Assembly: GCF_012274275.1 (NCBI RefSeq)
Contig: NZ_JAANZA010000001.1
Coordinates: 434,001-498,000, forward strand
Direction of reading: 5' to 3'
Length of the DNA: 64,000 bases
From: Cryobacterium sp. BB307
GTDB lineage: Bacteria > Actinomycetota > Actinomycetes > Actinomycetales > Microbacteriaceae
Part shown: positions 44,906 to 53,421 of the stretch, one piece after another
How the letters are laid out: every line of letters starts with the position of its first letter
How positions within the stretch are numbered: position 1 is the first letter of the stretch
Position numbers and translations under genes: made by a program
Notes under the pieces: model-generated
Told to the model about the DNA's origin: nothing
Databases searched by the model: none
The model's input: only the letters and a program-made list of their open reading frames with translations

Positions 44906-45748
44906 TTAGCCCAGGAGCTGCAGCACGCCCTGGTTCGACGCGTTTGCCTGAGCGAGCATCGCGGTGCCCGCCTGCGACAGGATGTTCGAACGGGTGTAGT
45001 TGACCATCTCCTGCGCCATGTCCGTGTCGCGGATGCGCGACTCGGCTGCCGAGAGGTTCTCCTTCGACACGTTGAGGCTGTTGATGGTCGACTCGAAGCG
45101 GTTCTGCACCGCACCGAGCTCGGCGCGAGCGGTGGACACTGACTTGATGTGCCCGTCGATGGCCGCGATGGTTGTGAGTGCGTTCACCGCGTCGTCGAAT
45201 CCGGTACCCGTGGCCAGGCCAGTGATAGCCGTGCCAATAGTCGCGACGTTCGCGCCCGCAAGGTCGACGCCGATCTGGTCTTCCGCAGCAACGCCACCCG
45301 CACCAACCTGGAAGGTGAGGTTTGCGCTGCCGTTGAGCAGCTTGATGCCGTTGAAGTTGGTCGAAGCACCGATTCTCGAGAGTTCCGCTCCGAGCGCCTC
45401 GACCTCAGTGGCGATCGCCGCACGAGAGTCAGCGTTGTTCGAGTCGTTGCCGGCCTGAACAGCGAGGTCACGCACGCGCTGCAGGATCGAGTGAACCTCG
45501 GTCAGGGCGCCTTCCGCGGTCTGGATGACCGAGATGCCGTCCTGGGCGTTGCGGGCAGCAACGTTGAGGCCGCCGATCTGCGAACGGAGGCCCTCGGAGA
45601 TCGCGAGGCCCGCTGCGTCATCCGCTGCGCGGTTGATGCGGAGACCACTGGACAGCTTCTCCAGCGACTTCGAGAGATCGTTCTGCGTGTTGGACAGGTT
45701 GCGGTACGCGTTGAGCGCCGCAACGTTGGTGTTGATCTGCATACCCAT
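44906..45748 (-). CDS. fliC: flagellin
   Basis: 280 aa, a short flagellin with only D0/D1 domains and a small insertion. N-terminal MGMQINTNVAALNAYRNL...LSSGLRINRAADDAAGL and C-terminal ALTTIAAIDGHIKSVSTARAELG...NILSQAGTAMLAQAN...VLQLLG are canonical. The frame runs 12 codons upstream, but GGAGG lies 8 bases before the ATG at 45748. Expression should be controlled by sigma-28 (promoter 45812-45838) and CsrA (leader hairpin 45785-45800). Confidence 0.96.
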   Translation of the reverse strand: MGMQINTNVAALNAYRNLSNTQNDLSKSLEKLSSGLRINRAADDAAGLAISEGLRSQIGGLNVAARNAQDGISVIQTAEGALTEVHSILQRVRDLAVQAGNDSNNADSRAAIATEVEALGAELSRIGASTNFNGIKLLNGSANLTFQVGAGGVAAEDQIGVDLAGANVATIGTAITGLATGTGFDDAVNALTTIAAIDGHIKSVSTARAELGAVQNRFESTINSLNVSKENLSAAESRIRDTDMAQEMVNYTRSNILSQAGTAMLAQANASNQGVLQLLG

Positions 45749-45756
45749 TGTGGTTT

Positions 45757-45800
45757 CCTCCGTGATCTGGGTGTTGTGCTGCACAGCCCGTCCATGGGCT
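45757..45800 (-). promoter_or_regulatory. CsrA-type binding leader of fliC mRNA
   Basis: On the minus strand a 5-bp stem AGCCC/GGGCT (45800-45785) presents the loop AUGGAC, placing GGA in a hairpin loop. Twenty-odd bases later the Shine-Dalgarno GGAGG (45761-45757) carries a second GGA. Two GGA sites, one looped and one over the ribosome site, is the layout of the Bacillus hag leader bound by CsrA. Confidence 0.6.
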
Positions 45801-45811
45801 GTCGCGAGAAG

Positions 45812-45838
45812 CTATCGGCTGCGCCGCGGCATCCGTTA
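45812..45838 (-). promoter_or_regulatory. sigma-28-type promoter of fliC
   Basis: Minus strand TAAC-N15-GCCGATAG, 64 bp upstream of the flagellin ATG. The predicted transcript starts just before the CsrA-type hairpin. Confidence 0.85.
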
Positions 45839-45910
45839 GGAGAATCGAGTCGGGAGTTTTTCGCGGTATCGCCTCGCTCAAAGTGGGCAAACGTCCCGAC
45901 TCGATTAGGA

Positions 45911-46735
45911 TCAGGACGCTGCGGTGGTGCCGGCGATCAGCGGACTTTTCGCCATCCGGCTCATGCCCGCTGCCGCGCGGTCGGCGAGCCGGCCGAGGTA
46001 CGCGCTGCGGCTCGACACCGCGATGCGGGACTCCAGCTCGACCTCACCTGGCCCATCGGCGTAATGCGTGCGCAGTCCGTCGCGGAGCAGCCGGATGGCC
46101 TCCGTGCGCTGCTGCGAAACCGCGGAGTGAGTGATCCCGAGTTCCGCCGCAACGTCCCCGACCGAGCGGTCCTCGAAGTACACCTCCCGGACGATGTGGC
46201 GCATCTTCGGAGGGAGCGCCTCGATTGCGGCATGAAGGTACGCGATTCGCTCGTCGTGCAGGAGCGAATCCTCCGGCAACACGGTTTCGGCTTCCAGGAA
46301 CTCGGCGGTCAGGTCGTCCAGCGGCGAGACGGTCCGCGATGCGTCGGCAACGGCCTCAGAGGCGCTCTTGCGATCGACGCCCATGGCCGCAGCCAGCTCG
46401 TCCACGCTCGGAGAGCGGCCCAGCGCTGCATTGAGCGACTCCTGAACGGCGAGGGTCTCTTTGATCCGCTTCCGGGCGGAACGTGTGGCCCAATCGCTGG
46501 ACCGCAGCTCGTCGGCGAAGGCGCCGAGCACACGCTGCCGAGCGTACGCGCCAAACGGAACACCGAGCTCCGGGTTGAAGGAGTCGGCGGCGGAGATCAG
46601 CCCCAGTGCGCCAGCGGAGGCGAGGTCATCGCGGGAGAGATGAGTGGCTTTCGCCACCAATTCGGAGACGAGATAGCCCACCAATGGCAGGTTCTCGACC
46701 ACCAGCTTGTTGCGCTCGGTGCGATTCAACGACAA
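45911..46735 (-). CDS. fliA: flagellar sigma factor (sigma-28/FliA/SigD type)
   Basis: 274 aa sigma-70-family protein. Region 2 reads NLPLVGYLVSELVAKATHLSRDDLASAGALGLISAADSFNPELG (about 15-58) with FGAYARQRVLGAFADELRSSDW; regions 3 and 4 follow, with the HTH VGDVAAELGITHSAVSQQRTEAI. Lacking region 1.1 and lying inside the flagellar cluster, it is the likely reader of the five TAAC-N15-GCCGAYAG sites. The start appears to be TTG at 46735 behind a GGGGG stretch. The last 60 residues extend past region 4 and are unusual. No flgM gene is in the window. Confidence 0.88.
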   Translation of the reverse strand: MSLNRTERNKLVVENLPLVGYLVSELVAKATHLSRDDLASAGALGLISAADSFNPELGVPFGAYARQRVLGAFADELRSSDWATRSARKRIKETLAVQESLNAALGRSPSVDELAAAMGVDRKSASEAVADASRTVSPLDDLTAEFLEAETVLPEDSLLHDERIAYLHAAIEALPPKMRHIVREVYFEDRSVGDVAAELGITHSAVSQQRTEAIRLLRDGLRTHYADGPGEVELESRIAVSSRSAYLGRLADRAAAGMSRMAKSPLIAGTTAAS

Positions 46736-46980
46736 GACCCCCGTCTGAGACGAATTCGGAAACTGATTCGAAGGCGGGTAAGCGCGTGGTTGTTGAGTTG
46801 ATCATTTGCGAGCGGTCGATCGGTTGGACCTGGGGTGGCATGTTTCGGGTGCCGGGTGCGTCGGGAGTGATGCGGCGCGGTCGTGGTGCAACCTTCGTCA
46901 CTCCTGTCGGGCGGACTGGTCTGTTCACTCCGCCTGTCAGTGACACTTTCACTGTTTTTGAGCGCAAAACAAAGCACCGT

Positions 46981-47023
46981 TCTCCCCCAGTTCGGGGGAA
47001 CGTATCCCTCTTTTTGGGGGAGA
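46981..47023. other. mutually exclusive hairpins
   Basis: CCCCC at 46984-46988 can pair with GGGGG at 46994-46998 (5-base loop) or, as TCTCCCCCA/TGGGGGAGA, with 47015-47023 (9 bp perfect). If transcribed on the minus strand it would be in the leader of the sigma gene. Confidence 0.45.
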
Positions 47024-47057
47024 CAGGAGGGTCCTTCGAGTGGGATCGAGCGATCGC

Positions 47058-47084
47058 TAACCGTTGTACGCGTCCGGCCGACAG
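47058..47084 (+). promoter_or_regulatory. sigma-28-type promoter of flgN-flgK-flgL-fliW
   Basis: Plus strand TAAC-N15-GCCGACAG, 80 bp upstream of the flgN GTG. Confidence 0.8.
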
Positions 47085-47163
47085 TTGCCATTGGAAGCGA
47101 GTCGACCCCAGCCGCAAGGCATCCGGCGATACGCTGACACGACCCGGCTGACTGGAGGCATTC

Positions 47164-47649
47164 GTGAGCGCAAACGACGTTTCGGCGCTGCTGTGGCGCG
47201 AACGCGAACTGCTCGAGATGCTGCTGTTCAAGCTTGAGGAGGAGCAGCTGCTCCTCACCGCAGGCAAGACCCGGTGGCTGCAACACGCGACCCGCGAGGT
47301 GGAGCAGGTTCTCGACCGGCTGCGCGCCGCCGGCCTGACCCGCACGATCGAGGTCTCCGCTCTCGCTCAGGAGTGGGGCGCGCGCGAGGATGCGACCCTG
47401 CGCGACCTGGTCGCCGCAGCGCCGGAGGGAACCTGGACGGATATCTTCCAGGGCCACCTGAGTGCGATGACGGAGCTCGCGGCGCAGATCAAGGAGGTCA
47501 GGGACGGCAACGAGCGGCACCTGCGGGCCGCGGTGCGGTCGACCCAGGAGACGATCGCCGACCTCAACCCCGACGCAGGCATCTACACCGCCGACGGGGC
47601 AAGCTCAGCGTCCACCGGCAGCGCGAACCTGGTCGACACGAGTCTGTGA
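47164..47649 (+). CDS. flgN: FlgN-type chaperone
   Basis: 161 aa. Long helices with Leu heptads (LLWRERELLEMLLFKLEEEQLLL) typical of FlgN, the export chaperone for the hook-filament junction proteins FlgK and FlgL, which follow directly. GTG start with GGAGG upstream (47152-47156). The Ser/Ala-rich C-terminal 25 residues are probably flexible. Confidence 0.85.
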   Translation: MSANDVSALLWRERELLEMLLFKLEEEQLLLTAGKTRWLQHATREVEQVLDRLRAAGLTRTIEVSALAQEWGAREDATLRDLVAAAPEGTWTDIFQGHLSAMTELAAQIKEVRDGNERHLRAAVRSTQETIADLNPDAGIYTADGASSASTGSANLVDTSL

Positions 47650-47659
47650 GGAGCACCCC

Positions 47660-49084
47660 GTGAGTACGTTCAGTGGCCTGTCGACGGCATATTCCGGCCT
47701 CTCCGCGGCACGCGCGGGACTGGATGTCGTCGCGCAGAACATCGTCAACGCCAACACCGACGGCTACACGCGCCAGCGCATCTCCACCTCAGCGGTGGGT
47801 CCGGTCGCCGAAACCGGGCTGCTGACCACGGTCGGCCGGGCCGGGCAGGGCGTCTCGGTCGACGGGATCACCCGCATCGGCAACATCTTCCTCGACGCGC
47901 GAGTGCGTGGCACGTCCGCGGCATCCGGTTACTGGAGCGTTCGCGACACTGCCATGTCGAAGCTCGAGGCCGCCCTGCAGGAGCCGGGGCGGCACGGCCT
48001 CTCCGCGCAACTGGGCGAGTTCTGGGCGGCGTGGCAGGACCTCGGCAACCGGGCCGGAGAGCCTGCCTCAGCTGGGGTTCTCCTCGAGCACACCGGTGTG
48101 CTGACGTCCGGCATCGCCCGCGCCTACCGCAACGTCGAGGGCCAGTGGGCCCGGCTTCGAACGGAAGCCGACGGCATGGTCGCCGACCTGAACGAGGCGG
48201 GCGCGCGTGTCGCCGACCTGAACGCGCGCATCCGGGCAGGACTCGCCACCGGTGCGAACGTCAACGAACTGCTCGACCAGCGCAGTGCGCTGACCACGTC
48301 GATCGCCGAACTCGCGGGCGGAACCGTGCGCGAGACCGGCGACGGCACCGTCGAGGTCCTGATCGGCGGCAACGCCCTCGTCTCGGGCGACCGCTTCCGC
48401 GCCGTGCAGGTTGCCGGCGGCTACCGGATGGAGGACGCCCCGAGCTCACCGGTGCGACTGGAGTGGGCACACCGGCCCGGTGAAGCCGTCTCCCTCGACG
48501 CCGGCCGGATCGGCGGCGCGGTCGCGATGCTTGCACCCGCCGATGGATCAGGCACCGGCGGACCACTCGCCGAGGCGGCAGCCTCGTACAACGTGTTCGC
48601 GACCCAACTCGCTGACGCCGTCAATCAGGTGCACCGCACCGGCGAGACCGTCTCCGGCGCCACCGGTCTCGACTTCTTCGAGTTCGACGCCGCACTGCCC
48701 GCGGCGCTCGGGATGCGTGTCGTGCCCACCGATGTGAACGGCATCGCCGCCGCATTGCCAGGATCGGGTGCGCTTGGCGGCGGCATCGCCGACGCGATCG
48801 GACAATTGGGCGTCGGGCCCGGTTCACCCGACTCGCTGTGGTCGACGATCGTCACCGGAATCGGCGTGGCCAGCCGCAGCGCCGCCACCCAGTCGGCGCT
48901 GGCCGACGTGGCGAGCAACGCCGCGTGGACCGCCCAACAGTCCCAGGCCGGGGTCGACCTGGACGAGGAGAACGTCAACCTCCTCACCTTCCAGGTCGCG
49001 TATCAGGGTGCTGCTCGCGTCATCACCGCTGTCGATGAACTGCTCGACACGCTGATCAACCGCACCGGCATCGTCGGGAGGTAA
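47660..49084 (+). CDS. flgK: FlgK, hook-filament junction protein 1
   Basis: 474 aa. N-terminal FSGLSTAYSGLSAARAGLDVVAQNIVNANTDGYTRQRI region and C-terminal DLDEENVNLLTFQVAYQGAARVITAVDELLDTLIN region are the paired axial helices. Ends three bases before flgL. GTG start. Confidence 0.95.
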   Translation: MSTFSGLSTAYSGLSAARAGLDVVAQNIVNANTDGYTRQRISTSAVGPVAETGLLTTVGRAGQGVSVDGITRIGNIFLDARVRGTSAASGYWSVRDTAMSKLEAALQEPGRHGLSAQLGEFWAAWQDLGNRAGEPASAGVLLEHTGVLTSGIARAYRNVEGQWARLRTEADGMVADLNEAGARVADLNARIRAGLATGANVNELLDQRSALTTSIAELAGGTVRETGDGTVEVLIGGNALVSGDRFRAVQVAGGYRMEDAPSSPVRLEWAHRPGEAVSLDAGRIGGAVAMLAPADGSGTGGPLAEAAASYNVFATQLADAVNQVHRTGETVSGATGLDFFEFDAALPAALGMRVVPTDVNGIAAALPGSGALGGGIADAIGQLGVGPGSPDSLWSTIVTGIGVASRSAATQSALADVASNAAWTAQQSQAGVDLDEENVNLLTFQVAYQGAARVITAVDELLDTLINRTGIVGR

Positions 49085-49087
49085 CGG

Positions 49088-49972
49088 ATGATCTCCCGGA
49101 CAACCAGCCAGAGCATGGTGCGCACCGCCCAGCACAACCTGCAGGCGAGCATGTCCGCGCTCGCGAAGCTGCAGGACCAGGCATCCAGCCGGAAGGCCAT
49201 CACGCGACCATCAGATGACCCGACCGCCACCGCTCAGGCGCTGCAGGTGCGTGCTGAACAGCGGGCAACCAGCCAGTACAGCCGCAACATCGCTGACGGC
49301 ACGGGCTGGCTGACGACGGTCGACTCCGCTCTCAGCGCGACCACGGGCATCCTGAACCGCGTGCGCGACCTCACCGTGCGCGGCGCGAACGAGGGCGCGA
49401 TGTCGCCGACCGCGCTCGAGGCGATCGCCGTCGAACTCGACAATATGCGCGCGGAGCTGCTCAAGCAGGCGAACACGACGTACCTCGGCCGAAGCGTCTT
49501 CGCGGGGAACTCGGATGCCTCGGTCGCGTTCAACCCCGACTACAGCTACACCGGTGCGGCAGGGAGCACCGTCGAGCGTCGCATCGACGCCAACAACACG
49601 GTCCGGGTGGACGGCGATGGAGCGGCCGTCTTCGGTGTCGGCGCTGGCTCCGTCTTCGCGCTCGTCGACGCCATCGCGGCTGACTTGCGTTCCGGTGTCA
49701 ACGTCGGCCCCCGCCTGCAGGAGATCGATGACAGGCTTACGGCGATGCTGGGCGAGCAGGCCGCGGTAGGAACACGTCACGCCCAGATGCAGTCCGCTGA
49801 GGAGTCGAACATGGAACAGTCGGTCGCGCTCGAAGCGCAGAGGTCGGGCGTTGAGGACGTCGACCTCGCGGGGATCATCCTCGACCTGAAACTGCAGGAA
49901 GTGGCGTACCAGTCCGCCCTCGCGGTCACAGCGCGCGCCTTGCAGCCCTCCCTGATGGACTTCCTGCGATGA
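49088..49972 (+). CDS. flgL: FlgL, hook-filament junction protein 2
   Basis: 294 aa flagellin-like junction protein: N-terminal MISRTTSQSMVRTAQHNLQASMSALAKLQDQ with ITRPSDDPTATAQAL, and the C-terminal helix LQEVAYQSALAVTARALQPSLMDFL. Its stop overlaps the fliW ATG (ATGA). Confidence 0.95.
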   Translation: MISRTTSQSMVRTAQHNLQASMSALAKLQDQASSRKAITRPSDDPTATAQALQVRAEQRATSQYSRNIADGTGWLTTVDSALSATTGILNRVRDLTVRGANEGAMSPTALEAIAVELDNMRAELLKQANTTYLGRSVFAGNSDASVAFNPDYSYTGAAGSTVERRIDANNTVRVDGDGAAVFGVGAGSVFALVDAIAADLRSGVNVGPRLQEIDDRLTAMLGEQAAVGTRHAQMQSAEESNMEQSVALEAQRSGVEDVDLAGIILDLKLQEVAYQSALAVTARALQPSLMDFLR

Positions 49973-50346
49973 CCGCATCCCTGACTTTCATCGAGTCGCC
50001 GCCCGGGTTCGACGCCCTGGTCGACTTCACCCTCGAGGATGTCGCTGGGGCGCCTGGGCTGTTCGTGCTTCGGCCAGACTCCGAGCGCGGCATCCGGATG
50101 TTCGTGATCGATGCCTCCCTCTACCTTCCGGACTATGCGCCGGTCCTCTCGGACACTCAAGCGGCCGCGCTCGAGCTGACGCGGGCAGAGGATGCGCTGC
50201 TGCTCGTCGTGGCGAATCCCGGCGATGACGGCACGACGGTCAACCTGATGGCACCGATCGTGGTGAACTCGACCACCGGACGCTGCGCCCAGGTGATTCT
50301 GGACGATGCGGTGTGGCCGCTGCGCGCACCGCTGCGCGCTGCCTGA
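49969..50346 (+). CDS. fliW: FliW, flagellar assembly factor and CsrA antagonist
   Basis: 125 aa beta-rich protein. PPGFDALVDFTLEDV, LDADAP-like RMFVIDASLYLPDY and VNLMAPIVVNSTTGRCAQVIL are FliW family segments. FliW binds either flagellin or CsrA; when flagellin is exported FliW is freed and blocks CsrA. csrA (23550-23795) and a CsrA-type fliC leader complete the loop here. Confidence 0.93.
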   Translation: MTASLTFIESPPGFDALVDFTLEDVAGAPGLFVLRPDSERGIRMFVIDASLYLPDYAPVLSDTQAAALELTRAEDALLLVVANPGDDGTTVNLMAPIVVNSTTGRCAQVILDDAVWPLRAPLRAA

Positions 50347-50370
50347 ATTGCTGGCTGGGAGAATCGGTTC

Positions 50371-50877
50371 ATGACCGATACCCGCACGCCGGCCGCTGAG
50401 CCGGACCTGGCCGCAGCGGCCGCTATGTGGGCGCTCTACGCACACGCGCATCCGGATGCCATCCGCGGCGAGGACTATACGGTCGACCGGTTCGGCGACT
50501 CCGCAGAGCTCGCGGACCTGCTGCTGCGTCAGGTCACCCACGGCCCGAAGCGCGCCACGTCAACGCTTGTCGCCGACTTTGCCGCCGAAGGCGAGGAGTC
50601 GCCTCGCATCGGGTCCCACTGGGTCGCGTGTGATGGCGCCGGAGCGCCTCGTGCGATTCTCCGGACCCTCGAGCTGCGTATCGGCGACTTCGGCAGCGCC
50701 GACGAGTTGTTCGCGTTCGATGAGGGCGAAGACGACCGCTCGCTGGAGAGCTGGCGGGCGGAGCACCGCCGGTACTGGCAGCGCACGAGCGCTGCGCGCG
50801 GGGCGACCTGGTCGGAAGCCGACGAGATCGTGTTCGAGCGTTTCGCGGTGGTCTGGCCCCCCGAACTCGCCGACTGA
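50371..50877 (+). CDS. ASCH domain protein
   Basis: 168 aa. The ASCH (PUA-like) fold is shown by the basic-residue segment [36 protein letters not shown] and [20 protein letters not shown]. Such proteins bind RNA or modified nucleosides; YqfB-like members hydrolyse acetylcytidine. The exact substrate is not inferable. It lies 24 bp after fliW on the same strand but is unlikely to be flagellar. Confidence 0.82.
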   Translation: MTDTRTPAAEPDLAAAAAMWALYAHAHPDAIRGEDYTVDRFGDSAELADLLLRQVTHGPKRATSTLVADFAAEGEESPRIGSHWVACDGAGAPRAILRTLELRIGDFGSADELFAFDEGEDDRSLESWRAEHRRYWQRTSAARGATWSEADEIVFERFAVVWPPELAD

Positions 50878-50924
50878 CCGCTGGGCAGTCCTCTCCCCCG
50901 ACAAGCGCTCGCGCGGGTGTTTCT

Positions 50925-50958
50925 TGCTCGCGCGGGTGCTGCAACAACCGCGCGAGCA
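50925..50958 (+). terminator. hairpin terminator after the ASCH gene
   Basis: TGCTCGCGCGG pairs with CCGCGCGAGCA around a 12-base loop. A direct repeat of GCTCGCGCGGGTG (50907 and 50927) precedes it, so the downstream arm has two possible partners. Confidence 0.6.
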
Positions 50959-51083
50959 CAATTCACCGCGCGGTGGCGCGGTGGGCGACAACGGGCCGCG
51001 CGGCGAAGGCGCCGACTACACTTGCCGAAGGTGCGCCGGGAAGTCTGGTCGGCAATGAGACCGCCGACCCCGGAAGGCACCTT

Positions 51084-52394
51084 GTGACCCAGCAACGCTT
51101 CCCCGCTCGCGGCAGCTGGCCAGAGGCCAGGCGCATCGCCGAGGTGCTCCGCAAGGAGACAGTCGGCGGCATTCTCTTGGTGGTCGCCGCGGCCATCGCG
51201 CTTGTCGTGGCCAACTCCCCGCTCGCAGACGGCTACTTCGCCGTGCGCGACTTCAGAGTGGGACCCGCCGAGTGGAGCCTCGACCTGACCATCGGCCAGT
51301 GGGCCTCCGATGGACTGCTCGCGATTTTCTTCTTCCTGATCGGGCTCGAGCTGAAACGCGAGTTCGTCGCCGGTGACCTGCGCCACCCGCGCACCGCGGT
51401 CGTGCCCGTGGTCGCGGCTGCCGGCGGTGTGCTCGTGCCAGCCGTCATCTTCGTCGCCGTCACCTGGGGCGATGCGCTCGCGTTCCGCGGGTGGGCGGTG
51501 CCCACCGCGACCGACATCGCGTTCGCCGTCGCGGTGCTCGCCATCATCGGGTCGCACCTGCCGAGTGCGTTGCGCATCTTCCTGCTCACCCTCGCGGTGG
51601 TCGACGACCTCATCGCGATCACCATCATCGCGGTCTTCTACACCGAGGCCGTCATGCCGCTGTACCTCCTGCTGGCGCTCATCCCGATCGGCGCGCACCT
51701 GCTGCTCGCCCGGCGGTTCTCTTCGACCCTCGCTCGACACCGCCTCGCGGCGTGGGGAATGCTCGTGCCTCTCGGAGTGATCGCCTGGCTGCTCGTGCAC
51801 GCATCGGGAGTGCACGCGACCGTCGCCGGCGTGCTGCTCGCGTTCACCATCCCGGTGCTGCGACCCGGCGGCGCGGCCGGGCCGGGCCTGGCGGAGGTTT
51901 TCGAGCATCGTCTGCGACCCCTCTCCGCTGGCTTCGCGCTGCCGGTGTTCGCGTTCTTCGCTGCGGGGGTGGCCATCGGTGGCGCCGACGGCTTCTTCAC
52001 CGCGCTCGCGCATCCGGTCACCCTCGGCATCATGGCGGCGCTGGTTCTCGGCAAGCCGATCGGGATCGCCGGAAGCACGTGGCTGGTCACGCGGTTCACG
52101 ACCGCAGAACTCGAGCGGTCGTACGGCTGGATCGACCTGGTCGGCATCGCGACCCTCGCCGGGATCGGGTTCACCGTGTCATTGCTGATCGGAGAACTGG
52201 CATTCGGCCACGACGACTACGGAGACCTCGCGAAGGTCGGCGTGCTCACGGCGTCAGTGGCCGCAGCCGTGCTCGCGGCCCTCATCCTCACCGCACGCAA
52301 TGGGCGCTACCGGCGGATCGAGCGCGCGGAGAGCGCGGACGACGACCGGAACGGCATCCCGGATGTCTATGAGACCGGCGGGACCGCTTCCTGA
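51084..52394 (+). CDS. nhaA: NhaA Na+/H+ antiporter
   Basis: 436 aa, eleven to twelve membrane helices. Typical NhaA segments are [41 protein letters not shown] and [18 protein letters not shown], the last holding the ion-binding Asp-Asp pair. The frame opens upstream, but GTG 51084 follows GGAAGG with six bases. The C-terminal tail is odd: [12 protein letters not shown] matches the DxDxNGxxD pattern of calcium-binding loops. Its 3' end overlaps the convergent DinB gene by 28 bp. Confidence 0.94.
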   Translation: MTQQRFPARGSWPEARRIAEVLRKETVGGILLVVAAAIALVVANSPLADGYFAVRDFRVGPAEWSLDLTIGQWASDGLLAIFFFLIGLELKREFVAGDLRHPRTAVVPVVAAAGGVLVPAVIFVAVTWGDALAFRGWAVPTATDIAFAVAVLAIIGSHLPSALRIFLLTLAVVDDLIAITIIAVFYTEAVMPLYLLLALIPIGAHLLLARRFSSTLARHRLAAWGMLVPLGVIAWLLVHASGVHATVAGVLLAFTIPVLRPGGAAGPGLAEVFEHRLRPLSAGFALPVFAFFAAGVAIGGADGFFTALAHPVTLGIMAALVLGKPIGIAGSTWLVTRFTTAELERSYGWIDLVGIATLAGIGFTVSLLIGELAFGHDDYGDLAKVGVLTASVAAAVLAALILTARNGRYRRIERAESADDDRNGIPDVYETGGTAS

Positions 52395-52915
52395 CGCGGC
52401 TTGGTGACGTCCCAGAGGTGATGCTCGGGGTCGTGAATCAGGTACTTCGCGAGCGTCGCAACGCTGAACTGGGCTCCGTCGCCGCGCGTGCCGGGGCGAG
52501 ACCAGGCGGCATTCGGGACCGCGTCGAGCGCGTCGGCCAGCTCCTGCCCGGCGACCAGCAGCTCATCGGCGACCACGGCCGGGTCCTGCTCGTTGTACCG
52601 TTCGGCGGCCGCGGTCTCGTCCTGGTCCCAGCTGGGGAACGTCGGGTTGTCCTCGGTCAGCATGAGGTCCAGTCGCACCCGGAAGATCCGGAACACGTCC
52701 CGCACGTGCGCTGCGTACTCGAGCGGCGACCAAGTGTGCTCATCCGGTCGCACCCGCACGTCGGGGCGATCCAGCACGCCCGGCCAGAGGTCCGCGACAC
52801 CCCGCACCAGGTTCGCGACATCGTGCTCGCTCGTCGTGGACGCGTCGAACGTGCACTCGGGACACGGGCGCTCGAGCACCCAGGTCCAATCCTTGGTGTC
52901 CGCAGGGATCCTCAT
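52367..52915 (-). CDS. DinB-like four-helix protein
   Basis: 182 aa. DinB_2-type bundle: [22 protein letters not shown], metal-binding His at YAAHVRD and the C-terminal [13 protein letters not shown]. An N-terminal 25-residue segment carries CPECTF, which could form a thiol pair. Relatives are metal- and mycothiol/bacillithiol-dependent enzymes. Function here unknown; it is transcribed away from the DUF2470 gene. Confidence 0.8.
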   Translation of the reverse strand: MRIPADTKDWTWVLERPCPECTFDASTTSEHDVANLVRGVADLWPGVLDRPDVRVRPDEHTWSPLEYAAHVRDVFRIFRVRLDLMLTEDNPTFPSWDQDETAAAERYNEQDPAVVADELLVAGQELADALDAVPNAAWSRPGTRGDGAQFSVATLAKYLIHDPEHHLWDVTKPRQEAVPPVS

Positions 52916-52958
52916 CCATCAATCGTGCACCAGTTGGCTCCGAGGTACCGTAGATTTC

Positions 52959-53255
52959 ATGCCAACCTTCTCCCCCGACGTCATCAGCGCTGTGCTCGCT
53001 CACATGAACGGCGACCACTCGGATGACAACCTGCTGATCGCGCGGGCGTTCGGGAGCCCGGATGCCGACACCGCGACCATGACAGGGCTGGACGACGTCA
53101 GCGGTCACTGGGAGTACGCGATCGGCGACGACGAGCACGAGTTGAGCGTGCCGTGGTCGGTCACGATCAGCGAGCGACCGGAGATCCGGCGGGAGATCGT
53201 AGCCCTGTACGACGCCGCGTGCGCAAAGCTCGGCATCGAACCGCGGCCGCACTGA
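52959..53255 (+). CDS. DUF2470 protein, probable heme-handling
   Basis: 98 aa. FSPDVISAVLAHMNGDHSDDNLLIARAF is the DUF2470 signature, the domain found at the C-terminus of HugZ-type heme-utilisation proteins; here it stands alone. The heme oxygenase gene follows 166 bp downstream beyond a hairpin and an iron box. The ATG at 52959 begins the domain; the open frame upstream is antisense to the DinB gene. Confidence 0.85.
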   Translation: MPTFSPDVISAVLAHMNGDHSDDNLLIARAFGSPDADTATMTGLDDVSGHWEYAIGDDEHELSVPWSVTISERPEIRREIVALYDAACAKLGIEPRPH

Positions 53256-53332
53256 CTCGCACCTCGCCGGCATTTGACCCATCCCAAGGAAATCCGGCCA
53301 CGAAGGTGTCGACACCAGGCATCCGGACCCGA

Positions 53333-53363
53333 CTGAACCCGAATCTCCTTGAAACGGGTTCAG
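53333..53363 (+). terminator. hairpin after the DUF2470 gene
   Basis: CTGAACCC pairs with GGGTTCAG around a 15-base loop, followed by a pyrimidine-rich GGCTTTCTTC. Confidence 0.6.
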
Positions 53364-53394
53364 GGCTTTCTTCAGGTTGGACGCCTGGGTAAGC

Positions 53395-53413
53395 TTAGGG
53401 TTACCTAACCTAA
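53395..53413 (+). promoter_or_regulatory. DtxR/IdeR iron box
   Basis: TTAGGGTTACCTAACCTAA, 19 bp, close to the DtxR consensus TTAGGTTAGSCTAACCTAA (16 of 19). It ends 8 bases before the heme oxygenase ATG, so a bound repressor would cover the start of transcription and the ribosome site. Confidence 0.85.
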
Positions 53414-53421
53414 GGAACTCG

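Larger units (their letters stand above)
46736..47163. other. 428-bp intergenic region between divergent fliA and flgN
   Basis: It holds the flgN promoter (47058-47084), a CAGTGA/TCACTG inverted repeat (46938-46954) and competing C5/G5 hairpins (46981-47023). No gene is visible. Promoter of the sigma gene must lie here on the minus strand but I cannot pick it. Confidence 0.6.

Noticed and set aside
46948-46975. Further copy of the 21-bp transposon-end-like unit (GTTTTTGAGCGCAAAAC)
   Set aside because: Only a short AT-rich similarity; the TTAGTTTTCGTGA core is missing.
46736-47057. Cyclic-di-GMP riboswitch upstream of the sigma gene
   Set aside because: The conserved GEMM sequence blocks are absent on both strands.
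23550-50346. flgM, flgG/flgF, flgH, flgI, flgA, chemotaxis genes
   Set aside because: Looked for them within the flagellar block; none is present. P- and L-ring genes are not expected in a Gram-positive.
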